A stretch of 5,587 bases of DNA, from NCBI GenBank assembly GCA_025458415.1, contig JALOSN010000106.1, forward strand, positions 1 to 5,587. Direction: 5' to 3'. The stretch is from Hydrogenophaga sp. GTDB lineage: Bacteria; Pseudomonadota; Gammaproteobacteria; Burkholderiales; Burkholderiaceae_C. A program made the translations under genes and the position numbers. This document shows, piece by piece, positions 1-5,547 of this stretch. The notes beneath the pieces were generated by a model. That model did not search any database and had not been told where the DNA came from. It saw nothing but the letters and a program-made list of their open reading frames with translations. Positions within the stretch are counted from its first letter, which is position 1. Each line of letters opens with the position of its first letter.

Positions 1-469
1 GGTGTTCGACCTGGAGGCCTACCGCGAACTGCTGTTGCTGCACGCGCTCGCCAAGGAAATCATCCGCAAGGACCAGAGCCACGAAAAGGGCGGTGAACCA
101 TCCCAGCCCAGGTTCGGCCACACGAAAATACAGCCCCTCAAGGCAGCGGCCGCATCGGGGGCCGGGACGCCAACCCAACCACAGGACATCATCCCGCCAG
201 CCTCCCCGAATCTCGGACTGGACGTCGATCTTGATGAACTGGCGGAATTGTCCGCGTTCGAGGCCTCGTTGCCAGAGGTCGATGTTAAGGTCGAGCCCAC
301 CGCAAAGTCGTCAGCTGCAAAGGGTGAAAACGCCCCGGTGATTCCGAGCAATCTGATCGATTTCGAGGTGCTTGACTTCCTGCATTCGGCGAAAGATTCT
401 GCACCGCCGGAAGACGGCAAGCCGCCGCGCAAGTCGGCTGGAGGCGACAAGGACCTCTCTGAAGATTGA
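1..469 (+). CDS. C-terminal fragment of an uncharacterised, possibly FimV-like protein
   Basis: The frame is open from the left edge of the window to a TGA at 467-469, giving about 155 residues, so the gene is almost certainly cut at its 5' end; the GTG at position 2 has no visible ribosome binding site and is not proposed as a start. The first 22 or so residues (FDLEAYRELLLLHALAKEII) look like an amphipathic helix. The rest is Pro/Ala/Ser-rich and acidic, with a leucine/aspartate block around residues 71-88 (LGLDVDLDEL) and a second short hydrophobic-acidic block near residues 117-128 (NLIDFEVLDFL). Short motifs in a disordered acidic tail resemble, from memory, the C-terminal region of FimV-like proteins of Comamonadaceae, which are linked to type IV pili and polar organisation. 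That assignment is inference; no catalytic domain or membrane segment is visible in the part present. It converges with the dehydrogenase gene, 47 bases apart. Confidence 0.6.
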   Translation, partial: VFDLEAYRELLLLHALAKEIIRKDQSHEKGGEPSQPRFGHTKIQPLKAAAASGAGTPTQPQDIIPPASPNLGLDVDLDELAELSAFEASLPEVDVKVEPTAKSSAAKGENAPVIPSNLIDFEVLDFLHSAKDSAPPEDGKPPRKSAGGDKDLSED

Positions 470-516
470 GTTCCAACTGCCTTGCAGGCTGCACTGATGG
501 GAACTGTGGTCGGCGT

Positions 517-1524
517 TCAGCGCCTGACCTGCAGTGCACCTGGATTGACGATGTTGGTTGGCGTGCCCTTGATGAAGTTGACCACGTTGTCGAACGCCGA
601 GGCAAAATAGGTTTCGTAGCTTTCCTGCTCCACGTAACCGATGTGCGGGGTGCAGATGCAATTCTCCAGACGCAGCAGAGCGTGACCCTGCAGGATGGGT
701 TCAGACTCGAACACGTCGACCGCCGCCATCCCCGGACGCCCCCGGTTCAGCGCCGCCAGCAAGGCTTCGGGTTCCAGCAACTCGGCACGTGAGGTGTTCA
801 CCAGCAGACCTGTAGGCTTCATCATCGATAGGTCATCCAGGGTGATGCTGCCGGCGTTGCGCTCGCTCAGGCGCAGGTGCAGGCTGAGAATGTCTGATTC
901 CGCGAACAGCATTTCCCTTGTCGTGGCCAGCTCGTATCCGTCGGCCGCTGCATTGGCGCGCGATTCCTCGCTGCCCCATACGATGACGCGCATGCCAAAA
1001 GCCCGGCCATAACCGGCCACCAGCCGGCCGATCCGCCCGTAGCTCCAGACCCCCAAGGTCTTGTTGCGGAGCACCATTCCTATGCCAAAGTTGGTCGGCA
1101 TGGCCGATGACTTGAGACCGGACTGCTGCCAGGCCCCGTGCTTGAGACTGGAGACATACTGAGGTATGCGGCGCATCGCTGCCATGATCAGAGCCCAGGT
1201 CAGCTCTGCGGTGGCAAACGGGAGTCCGGTGCCTTCTGCTACGGCAATGCCGCGCTCGGTGCAGGCATTGATGTCGATATGACTGCCCACACGACCGGTC
1301 TGGGCGATCAGCTTGAGCCGTGGCAGTTTCTCAACCAACTGGCGGGTCACGGGCGTACGCTCCCGAATCAGCACCAGCACATCGGCGTCGCGCAGCCGGA
1401 CCGCGAGTTGTCCCACACCCTTCACGGTGTTGGTGAATACCTTGGCCGGATAGGGCTCCAGCTTTTCCGCGCAACGCAGTTTGCGGACGGCGTCCTGATA
1501 GTCGTCCAGAATCACGATGTTCAT
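517..1524 (-). CDS. D-2-hydroxyacid dehydrogenase family protein (NAD(P)-dependent)
   Basis: This 335-residue protein belongs to the D-isomer-specific 2-hydroxyacid dehydrogenases (SerA/PdxB/GhrB-type fold), cytosolic enzymes that interconvert 2-oxoacids and D-2-hydroxyacids with NAD(P)H. The N-terminal substrate domain starts MNIVILDDYQ and carries the family block LIAQTGRVGSHID (about 72-84). The Rossmann domain spans roughly 105-295. The catalytic triad is recognisable: Arg246 in VNTSRAEL, Glu275 in DVFESEP and His294 in TPHIGY. The dinucleotide loop reads SYGRIG at 161-166, so the first glycine of GxGxxG is Ser161 (codon 1042-1044), which is unusual. The acidic residue that normally ends beta-2 for NAD is not obvious (VIVWGSEES), so cofactor preference is open. 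The start at 1524 fits the family N-terminus, although the Shine-Dalgarno sequence is weak. The substrate cannot be named from sequence. The gene stands alone, with no partner gene that indicates a pathway. Confidence 0.9.
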   Translation of the reverse strand: MNIVILDDYQDAVRKLRCAEKLEPYPAKVFTNTVKGVGQLAVRLRDADVLVLIRERTPVTRQLVEKLPRLKLIAQTGRVGSHIDINACTERGIAVAEGTGLPFATAELTWALIMAAMRRIPQYVSSLKHGAWQQSGLKSSAMPTNFGIGMVLRNKTLGVWSYGRIGRLVAGYGRAFGMRVIVWGSEESRANAAADGYELATTREMLFAESDILSLHLRLSERNAGSITLDDLSMMKPTGLLVNTSRAELLEPEALLAALNRGRPGMAAVDVFESEPILQGHALLRLENCICTPHIGYVEQESYETYFASAFDNVVNFIKGTPTNIVNPGALQVRR

Positions 1525-1644
1525 GCCGCTATTGTGCCGTGAAGGGCATGCCTGCCCGGCCCAAAGCGGCCGGTCCCGCCACCGCGCAGGCTGACGCGCG
1601 GGAGGGGCACGGTTCCACCGACCTATGGATGCGGTCGCCGGTGG
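1525..1644. other. Intergenic stretch, probable promoter side of the dehydrogenase gene
   Basis: This lies between the start of the minus-strand dehydrogenase gene and the stop of the next minus-strand ORF. It is GC-rich, contains only short imperfect inverted repeats, and shows no T-tract terminator or convincing promoter hexamers on either strand. The plus-strand ORFs reading through it look like shadows, since they run antisense to the neighbouring genes and have no family resemblance. Confidence 0.4.
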
Positions 1645-2034
1645 TCAGCCACTCTGTGGCAGTCTGTGGGCTTCAAGAGCGGCCAGACGATCCAGTTCGG
1701 CGCAAACGTCGGCCATTCGGCCAGAAATGACCAGGCGGGTGCCTCTGGGGCCAGTGGCGGCTCCTTCGTACTTCCGGGTGACGTGCCGCTTCTGGGCGGT
1801 GCGGCGCGCGGCGATGGCATCGCTCGGGCGATGGACTGGGGCTGACCCGGTGCCCTCCGTGCGGCGGCGCACGGCGAGGCTGCTTCCAACGCTCCGCCAT
1901 ACGACGCCCAACCACTGTGTGCACCGGTGATAGCACTGGTGCCAAGGTGAGGGAGTCACCTCGGCCACCGACGGCCAGTTGTCCAAGGTGCGCAGTGGGC
2001 GGTGCCAGGTGCTGTTGTGAAGTCGAATTCCCAT
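1645..2034 (-). CDS. Small hypothetical protein downstream of lexA
   Basis: This ORF encodes up to 129 residues and I do not recognise a function. The ATG at 2034 is preceded on the minus strand by GGAG with a 6-base spacer (plus-strand CTCC at 2041-2044), which supports that start. A GTG at 1872-1870 would instead give a 75-residue protein. The C-terminal third has near-complete G/C at third positions and looks genuinely coding: a basic stretch (AARRTAQKRHVTRKYEG, about 75-91), then a short beta-like segment TRLVISGR (99-106) and an acidic amphipathic helix MADVCAELDRLAALEA (107-122). From memory this tail resembles short uncharacterised proteins of Burkholderiales. The N-terminal 40 residues, rich in Trp, His and Cys, look less convincing as coding. 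No signal peptide or membrane segment is seen. It lies 144 bases after the lexA stop on the same strand and may be co-transcribed with it. It does not resemble the cell-division inhibitor SulA. Confidence 0.5.
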   Translation of the reverse strand: MGIRLHNSTWHRPLRTLDNWPSVAEVTPSPWHQCYHRCTQWLGVVWRSVGSSLAVRRRTEGTGSAPVHRPSDAIAARRTAQKRHVTRKYEGAATGPRGTRLVISGRMADVCAELDRLAALEAHRLPQSG

Positions 2035-2178
2035 GTGAAACTCCAGTGAATGGGGTTGGACACAGGCAGGATTGCTCGGTAGTCGGCTGCGCAGGGATGG
2101 GCTGGATGCATGCTTTCGCGAGCTTGCCGTCCAGCGCCATCGCCCGCCACCTGCGCGGTCGACGCTGAGCCAGCAGGC
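2035..2178. other. Spacer between lexA and the small downstream ORF
   Basis: No independent gene is supported here. Apart from the hairpin at the lexA end and the ribosome binding site near 2041, no promoter-like hexamer pair or LexA box was noticed, which leaves read-through from lexA as the likeliest way the downstream ORF is expressed. Confidence 0.35.
2041..2044 (-). promoter_or_regulatory. Ribosome binding site supporting the ATG at 2034
   Basis: On the minus strand this reads GGAG, six bases before the ATG of the small ORF downstream of lexA. It is the main reason to prefer the 129-residue start over the internal GTG at 1872. Confidence 0.5.
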
Positions 2179-2182
2179 TCAG
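2165..2182 (-). terminator. Hairpin overlapping the lexA stop codon
   Basis: There is a perfect 7-bp inverted repeat, CTGAGCC then GGCTCAG, with a 4-base loop, and the lexA stop codon lies inside one arm. On the minus strand it is followed by GC-rich sequence rather than a T-tract, so it is not a canonical intrinsic terminator. It could attenuate read-through to the downstream ORF or protect the 3' end of the transcript. Confidence 0.3.
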
Positions 2183-2865
2183 AGCTGAAAACTGTTGCGA
2201 ATGAGGCCGACTGCAAGGCCTTCGATCTCGAAGGGCTCGTCCGGGGAAACGACGATGGTCGGGTAATCCGGGTTCTCTGCGAGCAGCTCAACATGGTCGG
2301 GGTGACGCATGAAGCGCTTGACCGTCACCTCTTCGCCCAGGCGGGCCACCACGATCTGGCCATTTCGGGCGTCCCGTGCGGACTGCACGGCCAGCAGGTC
2401 ACCGTCGAGGATGCCCACATCGCGCATCGACATACCCCGGACCCGGAGCAGGTAGTCCGGGGTCTGGCGGAACAGGTGGCGTTCAACCTGGAAGGTCTGA
2501 TCGACATGTTCCTGGGCCAGGATGGGAGAGCCCGCAGCGACCCGACCAATGAGCGGCAGGACCAACTGTGACAAATCTGGCAGGGGCAGTGTAAGCTGGC
2601 GAGACCGCGCCGCATTGATCGACTGCAGGTCGGCGCTTCGCAGGCGGATGCCGCGCGATGTGCCGCCGACCAGCTCGATCACCCCTTTGCGGGCCAGTGC
2701 CTGCAGGTGTTCTTCTGCAGCGTTGGCCGACTTGAAGCCCATCTCCCGGGCGATTTCGGCCCGCGTGGGCGGTGCACCCGTGCGCGCAACGGTGGACTGG
2801 ATGAGTTCCAGGATTTGTTGTTGCCGAGCGGTGAGTTTCGGGGCGAGCTGCAGGTTGTCTAGCAT
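2179..2865 (-). CDS. lexA: LexA, SOS response transcriptional repressor / self-cleaving protease
   Basis: LexA represses DNA-damage genes by binding SOS boxes as a dimer; RecA filaments trigger its self-cleavage. The 228-residue protein has an N-terminal winged helix-turn-helix (about 10-75), including the recognition-helix block SANAAEEHLQAL (46-57). A linker follows that accounts for most of the roughly 26 extra residues over the 202-residue E. coli protein. The cleavage site is Ala111-Gly112 in GRVAAGSPILA. The peptidase S24 domain has catalytic Ser146 (RGMSMRD) and Lys183 (EVTVKRF), so all key residues are intact. The ATG at 2865 has GAGG five bases upstream on the minus strand, and the N-terminus MLDNLQLAPKLTARQQQIL matches the family. 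Two LexA boxes upstream at 2899-2914 and 2918-2933 imply autoregulation. It is divergent from the asparaginase operon, with an 85-base gap. Confidence 0.97.
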   Translation of the reverse strand: MLDNLQLAPKLTARQQQILELIQSTVARTGAPPTRAEIAREMGFKSANAAEEHLQALARKGVIELVGGTSRGIRLRSADLQSINAARSRQLTLPLPDLSQLVLPLIGRVAAGSPILAQEHVDQTFQVERHLFRQTPDYLLRVRGMSMRDVGILDGDLLAVQSARDARNGQIVVARLGEEVTVKRFMRHPDHVELLAENPDYPTIVVSPDEPFEIEGLAVGLIRNSFQL

Positions 2866-2898
2866 GGGAACCTCGTCGTTGTGCAGGATATGCGCAAG

Positions 2899-2914
2899 CT
2901 GTCGTTGTATCCAG
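2899..2914. promoter_or_regulatory. lexA: LexA operator (SOS box) 1
   Basis: The sequence CTGTCGTTGTATCCAG fits the CTG-N10-CAG core of gammaproteobacterial and betaproteobacterial LexA boxes. It lies 33 bases upstream of the lexA ATG and is less A/T-rich in the centre than box 2, so it is probably the weaker site. Confidence 0.65.
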
Positions 2915-2917
2915 TAA

Positions 2918-2933
2918 CTGTATTTTTAATCAG
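2918..2933. promoter_or_regulatory. lexA: LexA operator (SOS box) 2
   Basis: The sequence CTGTATTTTTAATCAG has the CTG-N10-CAG core, with the left half-site CTGTAT matching consensus and an A/T-rich centre. Its centre is 19 bp from that of box 1, close to the tandem arrangement in front of E. coli lexA. It ends 17 bases before the asparaginase GTG, so bound LexA could also block transcription in that direction. Confidence 0.8.
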
Positions 2934-2936
2934 TCC

Positions 2937-2942
2937 AGGAGA
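2937..2942 (+). promoter_or_regulatory. Ribosome binding site fixing the GTG start of the asparaginase
   Basis: AGGAGA sits 8 bases before the GTG at 2951. This decides for a GTG start, since no in-frame ATG lies nearby before the conserved asparaginase core. Confidence 0.75.
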
Positions 2943-2950
2943 TTTGGCAA

Positions 2951-3961
2951 GTGCCACAAGCAGAACCAACAGAACAAGCAGAGCAGACGCGCGGGCAGCC
3001 CGTGGTGGTGGTGCTGGGGACCGGTGGCACCATTTCAGGCAGGGCCGCACGCTCCGATGACCTGGTTTCCTACACAGCGGGTGAAGTCTCCGTCGCGGAT
3101 CTGGTGTCGGAACTGGGTTTGCAGCCCGGGTTACGGCTTGAGAGCGAGCAGGTGGCACAGGTGGACAGCAAGGACATGGACCTGCAGATCTGGCAGCGTC
3201 TTTGCGACCGGGTCCGGTTCCATCTGGCCCGACCCGAGGTGTGCGGGCTGGTCATCACCCACGGAACCGACACCATCGAAGAAACGGCCTATCTGCTGCA
3301 GGCCCTGCTGGGCCCGACGAAACCCGTGGTGCTGACTTGCGCCATGCGTCCGGCAACGGCACTGGCGCCTGACGGCCCGCAGAACCTGGCCGACGCGCTG
3401 GTTCTGGCCCGTCACGCCCAGGCGCAGGGCGTGATGGTGGTGTGTGCCGGGAAGATCCACGGCCCGGCTGATGTGACCAAAGTTCACACGTACCGGATCG
3501 ACGCCTTCGATTCAGGAGATGCCGGCCCGCTGGGGGTCATCGAGCACGGGCAGGTGAGGCACTGGCGCCCCTGGCCATCCATAGACTCCAGCGGGGTGAC
3601 CGACCAGAGTCATCGTCTCAAGGCATTTCAGGCGCTGACTGCGCTGCCACGTGTGGAAATGATCTTCAGTCATGCCTGCGGTGACGGGCTGCTGGTCAGG
3701 GCCTTGCTGGGCGAAAGCACCGTCCACGCAGCGCCGCGCCTGCTCGGGCTGGTGGTTGCGGGCACGGGCAACGGCAGTCTGCATCGGCTGTTGCAGGATG
3801 CGCTGGGCGAGGCCCGGCGCGCGGGCGTGCGGGTGGTCCGGTCTTCGCGCTGTGCTTATGGGAGGGTCCAGCCGGTTGAAGGTGACCCGCTGGAAAGCAT
3901 GGCGGGCTTGTCGCCGGTCAAGGCGCGTCTGGCCTTGGCGCTTGACCTGATGGAAGGCTGA
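2951..3961 (+). CDS. L-asparaginase (asparaginase/glutaminase family), cytoplasmic
   Basis: The 336-residue protein should hydrolyse L-asparagine to aspartate and ammonia. Both signature motifs are present: VLGTGGTIS (21-29), with nucleophile Thr27, and THGTDTIEET (103-112), with Thr106-Asp107. Tyr41, Ser73 and Lys177 (ADVTKVHT) complete the expected active site by alignment with E. coli AnsB Tyr25, Ser58 and Lys162, and the block AMRPATALAPDGPQNLADA is also type II-like. There is no signal peptide: residues 1-16 are a polar Gln/Glu/Ala-rich extension, so the enzyme is probably cytosolic even though its sequence resembles the periplasmic class. Lys74 sits where AnsB has Gln59, a position tied to glutamine use. 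Start is GTG with AGGAGA upstream. The 3' end is 2 bases from the next gene, which suggests an operon. LexA boxes lie directly upstream. Side activity on glutamine cannot be judged. Confidence 0.93.
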   Translation: MPQAEPTEQAEQTRGQPVVVVLGTGGTISGRAARSDDLVSYTAGEVSVADLVSELGLQPGLRLESEQVAQVDSKDMDLQIWQRLCDRVRFHLARPEVCGLVITHGTDTIEETAYLLQALLGPTKPVVLTCAMRPATALAPDGPQNLADALVLARHAQAQGVMVVCAGKIHGPADVTKVHTYRIDAFDSGDAGPLGVIEHGQVRHWRPWPSIDSSGVTDQSHRLKAFQALTALPRVEMIFSHACGDGLLVRALLGESTVHAAPRLLGLVVAGTGNGSLHRLLQDALGEARRAGVRVVRSSRCAYGRVQPVEGDPLESMAGLSPVKARLALALDLMEG

Positions 3962-3963
3962 AC

Positions 3964-4383
3964 ATGTGGCAGGCGCTGGGTGCGCACCCCTGGGCCTACC
4001 CCATGCTGGAGGTGGTGCACGTGATCGGCATCGGTCTGATGATGGGCAACCTGATCCTGCTGGAGGTACGCCTCTGGGGCCTGGGGGTGTCACTGCCGGT
4101 CCGCCCGCTGGCCAGGTTGTGCCTGCCGCTGGCCGGTGCAGGTTTTCTGATGGCGGCGGCCAGCGGATTGACCATGTTTGCGACGCAGGCTGAGGAACTG
4201 CTGGCCAATCGGGCGTTCACAGTCAAGATGGTCCTGCTGATGCTGGCGGCCGGCAATGCGGCCTGGTTTCATGGCCGCGGATCGCTGGAGCTGCTGGACA
4301 GCACGGCCCGCGGCCTCATGCTGCTGTCTACCCTGATCTGGGTTCTGGTGGTGACCTGCGGCCGTTGGATTGCCTACCTTTGA
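3964..4383 (+). CDS. Four-helix inner-membrane protein, DUF6644-like
   Basis: This 139-residue integral membrane protein has no known function. Four hydrophobic segments are visible at about 15-36, 50-74, 85-103 and 114-134. His19 (VVHVIGIGL) lies in helix 1 and His103 (AAWFHG) at the end of helix 3; paired histidines of this kind could bind haem or a metal, but that is inference. The pattern HVIGIGLMMGNLILLEVRLWGLG followed by LPVRPLARLCLPLAGAGF matches my recollection of the DUF6644 family. The ATG at 3964 follows the asparaginase TGA after 2 bases and has GGAAG 7 bases upstream, inside the asparaginase end, so translation is probably coupled. The next gene encodes a DUF6152-like exported protein, and these two families are, from memory, often neighbours, suggesting a shared envelope role. 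Confidence 0.8.
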   Translation: MWQALGAHPWAYPMLEVVHVIGIGLMMGNLILLEVRLWGLGVSLPVRPLARLCLPLAGAGFLMAAASGLTMFATQAEELLANRAFTVKMVLLMLAAGNAAWFHGRGSLELLDSTARGLMLLSTLIWVLVVTCGRWIAYL

Positions 4384-4394
4384 TGTTGTCAACC

Positions 4395-4398
4395 GGAG
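4395..4398 (+). promoter_or_regulatory. Ribosome binding site of the DUF6152-like gene
   Basis: GGAG six bases before the ATG at 4405 confirms that start and places the signal peptide at the protein's true N-terminus. Confidence 0.7.
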
Positions 4399-4404
4399 AT
4401 CATC

Positions 4405-4875
4405 ATGTACAGACGTGACCTGCTTCTGGCTGCGGCCGGCATCGGTGTGCTCTCATCGGCCAGGGCCCACCATGGATGGAGCAGCTTTGACCAGAACCGT
4501 CCCATCTATCTGGAGGGTACGGTCACCGAGGTGAAATGGCGAAACCCGCATGCCGAACTGGTGCTGGAGTTACCCGCCGCATTGGGCCTGCCCCCCGATC
4601 TGGCCGACCGGCCCGTGCCAGTTCAGTCGGCTGCGGTCGATGGCAAGGCCATTCTCTCCCGAGCAGAGCTGCCACGACGTCAGGATCGTCGCTGGGAGGT
4701 CGAACTGGCGCCCCTGTTCCGTCTGGGCCAGTGGCAGTTGGCCGAGATTGCCACGGGTACACGGCTGTCCGTGGTCGGATTCACTTTCAAGGAAGAGCAG
4801 GGAGCTGCCTTGCTGCGGGCCGAGTTCCTGTTTGTCGGTGGCCGGACCTACGGGCTTCGCTCCAGCCCCGCTTGA
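4405..4875 (+). CDS. Exported DUF6152-like protein
   Basis: This 156-residue protein has a signal peptide (about 1-21): MYRRD, then the hydrophobic run LLLAAAGIGVL, then SSARA. The twin arginines followed by xLL resemble a Tat signal, though Sec export is possible. Cleavage after ARA would leave a mature protein starting HHGWSSFD. The family hallmarks are this HHGWSSFD block, the segment EGTVTEVKWRNPHAELVLEL (37-56), and later strands around WEVELAPL and GTRLSVVGFTF, which together suggest a small beta-barrel (OB-like) periplasmic domain. The biochemical function is unknown. His22, His23 and His49 are candidates for metal binding, which is my inference. The gene lies 21 bases after the membrane protein gene with its own good ribosome binding site and is likely the last gene of the asparaginase operon. 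It converges with adk. Confidence 0.85.
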   Translation: MYRRDLLLAAAGIGVLSSARAHHGWSSFDQNRPIYLEGTVTEVKWRNPHAELVLELPAALGLPPDLADRPVPVQSAAVDGKAILSRAELPRRQDRRWEVELAPLFRLGQWQLAEIATGTRLSVVGFTFKEEQGAALLRAEFLFVGGRTYGLRSSPA

Positions 4876-4883
4876 ATGAGGTC

Positions 4884-4909
4884 CCCTGGGGCAGGTCAGC
4901 CGCCCAGGG
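4884..4909. terminator. Possible hairpin between the convergent DUF6152-like gene and adk
   Basis: A 7-bp inverted repeat, CCCTGGG (4884-4890) and CCCAGGG (4903-4909), encloses a 12-base loop and overlaps the end of adk. No T-tract follows on either strand, so any role as a bidirectional terminator is uncertain. Confidence 0.25.
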
Positions 4910-5547
4910 CCGCAAGCGCCCGGGCCGTGATCTCGTCGACCGAGCCCAGCCCACTGATGGCGCGGTACTTCGGAGCCGCGTCAGGCTCGCGTTGCGCCCA
5001 CTGCCCGTAGTAGTCGACCAGGGGGCGGGTCTGCGCGCTGTAGACCTCCAGCCGCTTCTTGACCGTCTCTTCCTTGTCGTCTTCCCGCTGGATCAAGGGC
5101 TCACCCGTGACGTCATCCTTGCCCTCGACCTTGGGCGGATTGAAGCGGACATGGTAGGTCCGGCCCGACGCAGGATGCGAGCGGCGACCACTCATGCGCT
5201 CGATGATGGCTTCGAACGGGACATCAATCTCCAGCACATAGTCGAGCTTGACGCCGGCGGCTTTCATGGCATCGGCCTGGGGAATGGTTCGAGCCGTCGA
5301 ACAAAAAACCGTTGGCGCAGTCCGACTGGGCGATGCGCTCTTTGACGAGATTGATGATGAGCTCGTCACTCACGAGGCCGCCCGACTCCATCACCGACTT
5401 GGCCTGCAAGCCCAGGGGCGTACCAGCCTTGACCGCAGCGCGCAACATGTCACCGGTGGAGATCTGGGGAATGCCGTATTTCTGGCAAATGAAGGTGGCT
5501 TGCGTTCCCTTGCCGGCACCGGGGGCGCCCAACAGAATCAGTTTCAT
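4896..5547 (-). pseudogene. adk: Adenylate kinase, frameshifted (apparent 5-base deletion)
   Basis: Adenylate kinase catalyses ATP + AMP = 2 ADP in the cytosol and is normally essential. Frame one (5547 to 5293) encodes residues 1-85: P-loop GAPGAGKGT (7-15, with Lys13), the AMP-binding segment QISTGDMLRAA and the core SDCANGFLFDG. Frame two then supplies residues 88-218: RTIPQADAMKAAG, the lid block GRRSHPASGRTYHVRFNPPK without zinc cysteines, GKDDVTGE and a normal C-terminus to the stop at 4896. At the join the conserved DGFPRT reads GGC-T-CGA-ACC: Phe86 and Pro87 are missing and only one base remains of six. Adding 5 bases gives 657 nt, 218 residues plus stop, the usual long-type length. 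The start is ATG with AAGGA 5 bases upstream. Translated as is, frame one ends after 107 residues with an unrelated tail and no lid domain. The sharp break with intact flanks suggests a sequence error or a recent mutation rather than old decay. Confidence 0.9.

Noticed and set aside
19..450. Minus-strand 143-residue ORF opposite the left-edge gene
   Set aside because: It is antisense to a frame with coherent acidic, low-complexity protein features, its composition is Ser/Gly/Ala-rich without motifs, and no ribosome binding site was seen. It is a shadow of high-GC coding sequence.
470..516. Terminator between the convergent left-edge gene and the dehydrogenase gene
   Set aside because: Only loosely complementary GC segments were found, with no clean stem and no T-tract.
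1673..2140. Alternative minus-strand frame of 155 residues overlapping the small ORF downstream of lexA
   Set aside because: It is Pro/Arg/His-rich and motif-free in its second half, where the competing frame has the coherent TRLVISGRMADVCAEL segment, and it has no clear ribosome binding site.
3512..4093. Long minus-strand ORF of 193 residues across the asparaginase and membrane-protein genes
   Set aside because: It is antisense to an unmistakable asparaginase and is Pro/Arg/Gln-rich with no recognisable family.
5303..5308. The A6 run (T6 on the minus strand) as the site of the adk frameshift, by homopolymer miscall or programmed slippage
   Set aside because: Shifting there would destroy the conserved GFLFDG segment that follows the run in frame one. 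The protein similarity requires the frame change after Gly85, downstream of the run.
4536..5345. Plus-strand 269-residue ORF spanning the DUF6152-like gene and adk
   Set aside because: It overlaps two recognised genes on opposite strands and its Arg/Gly-rich translation shows no domain; it is a high-GC open frame.
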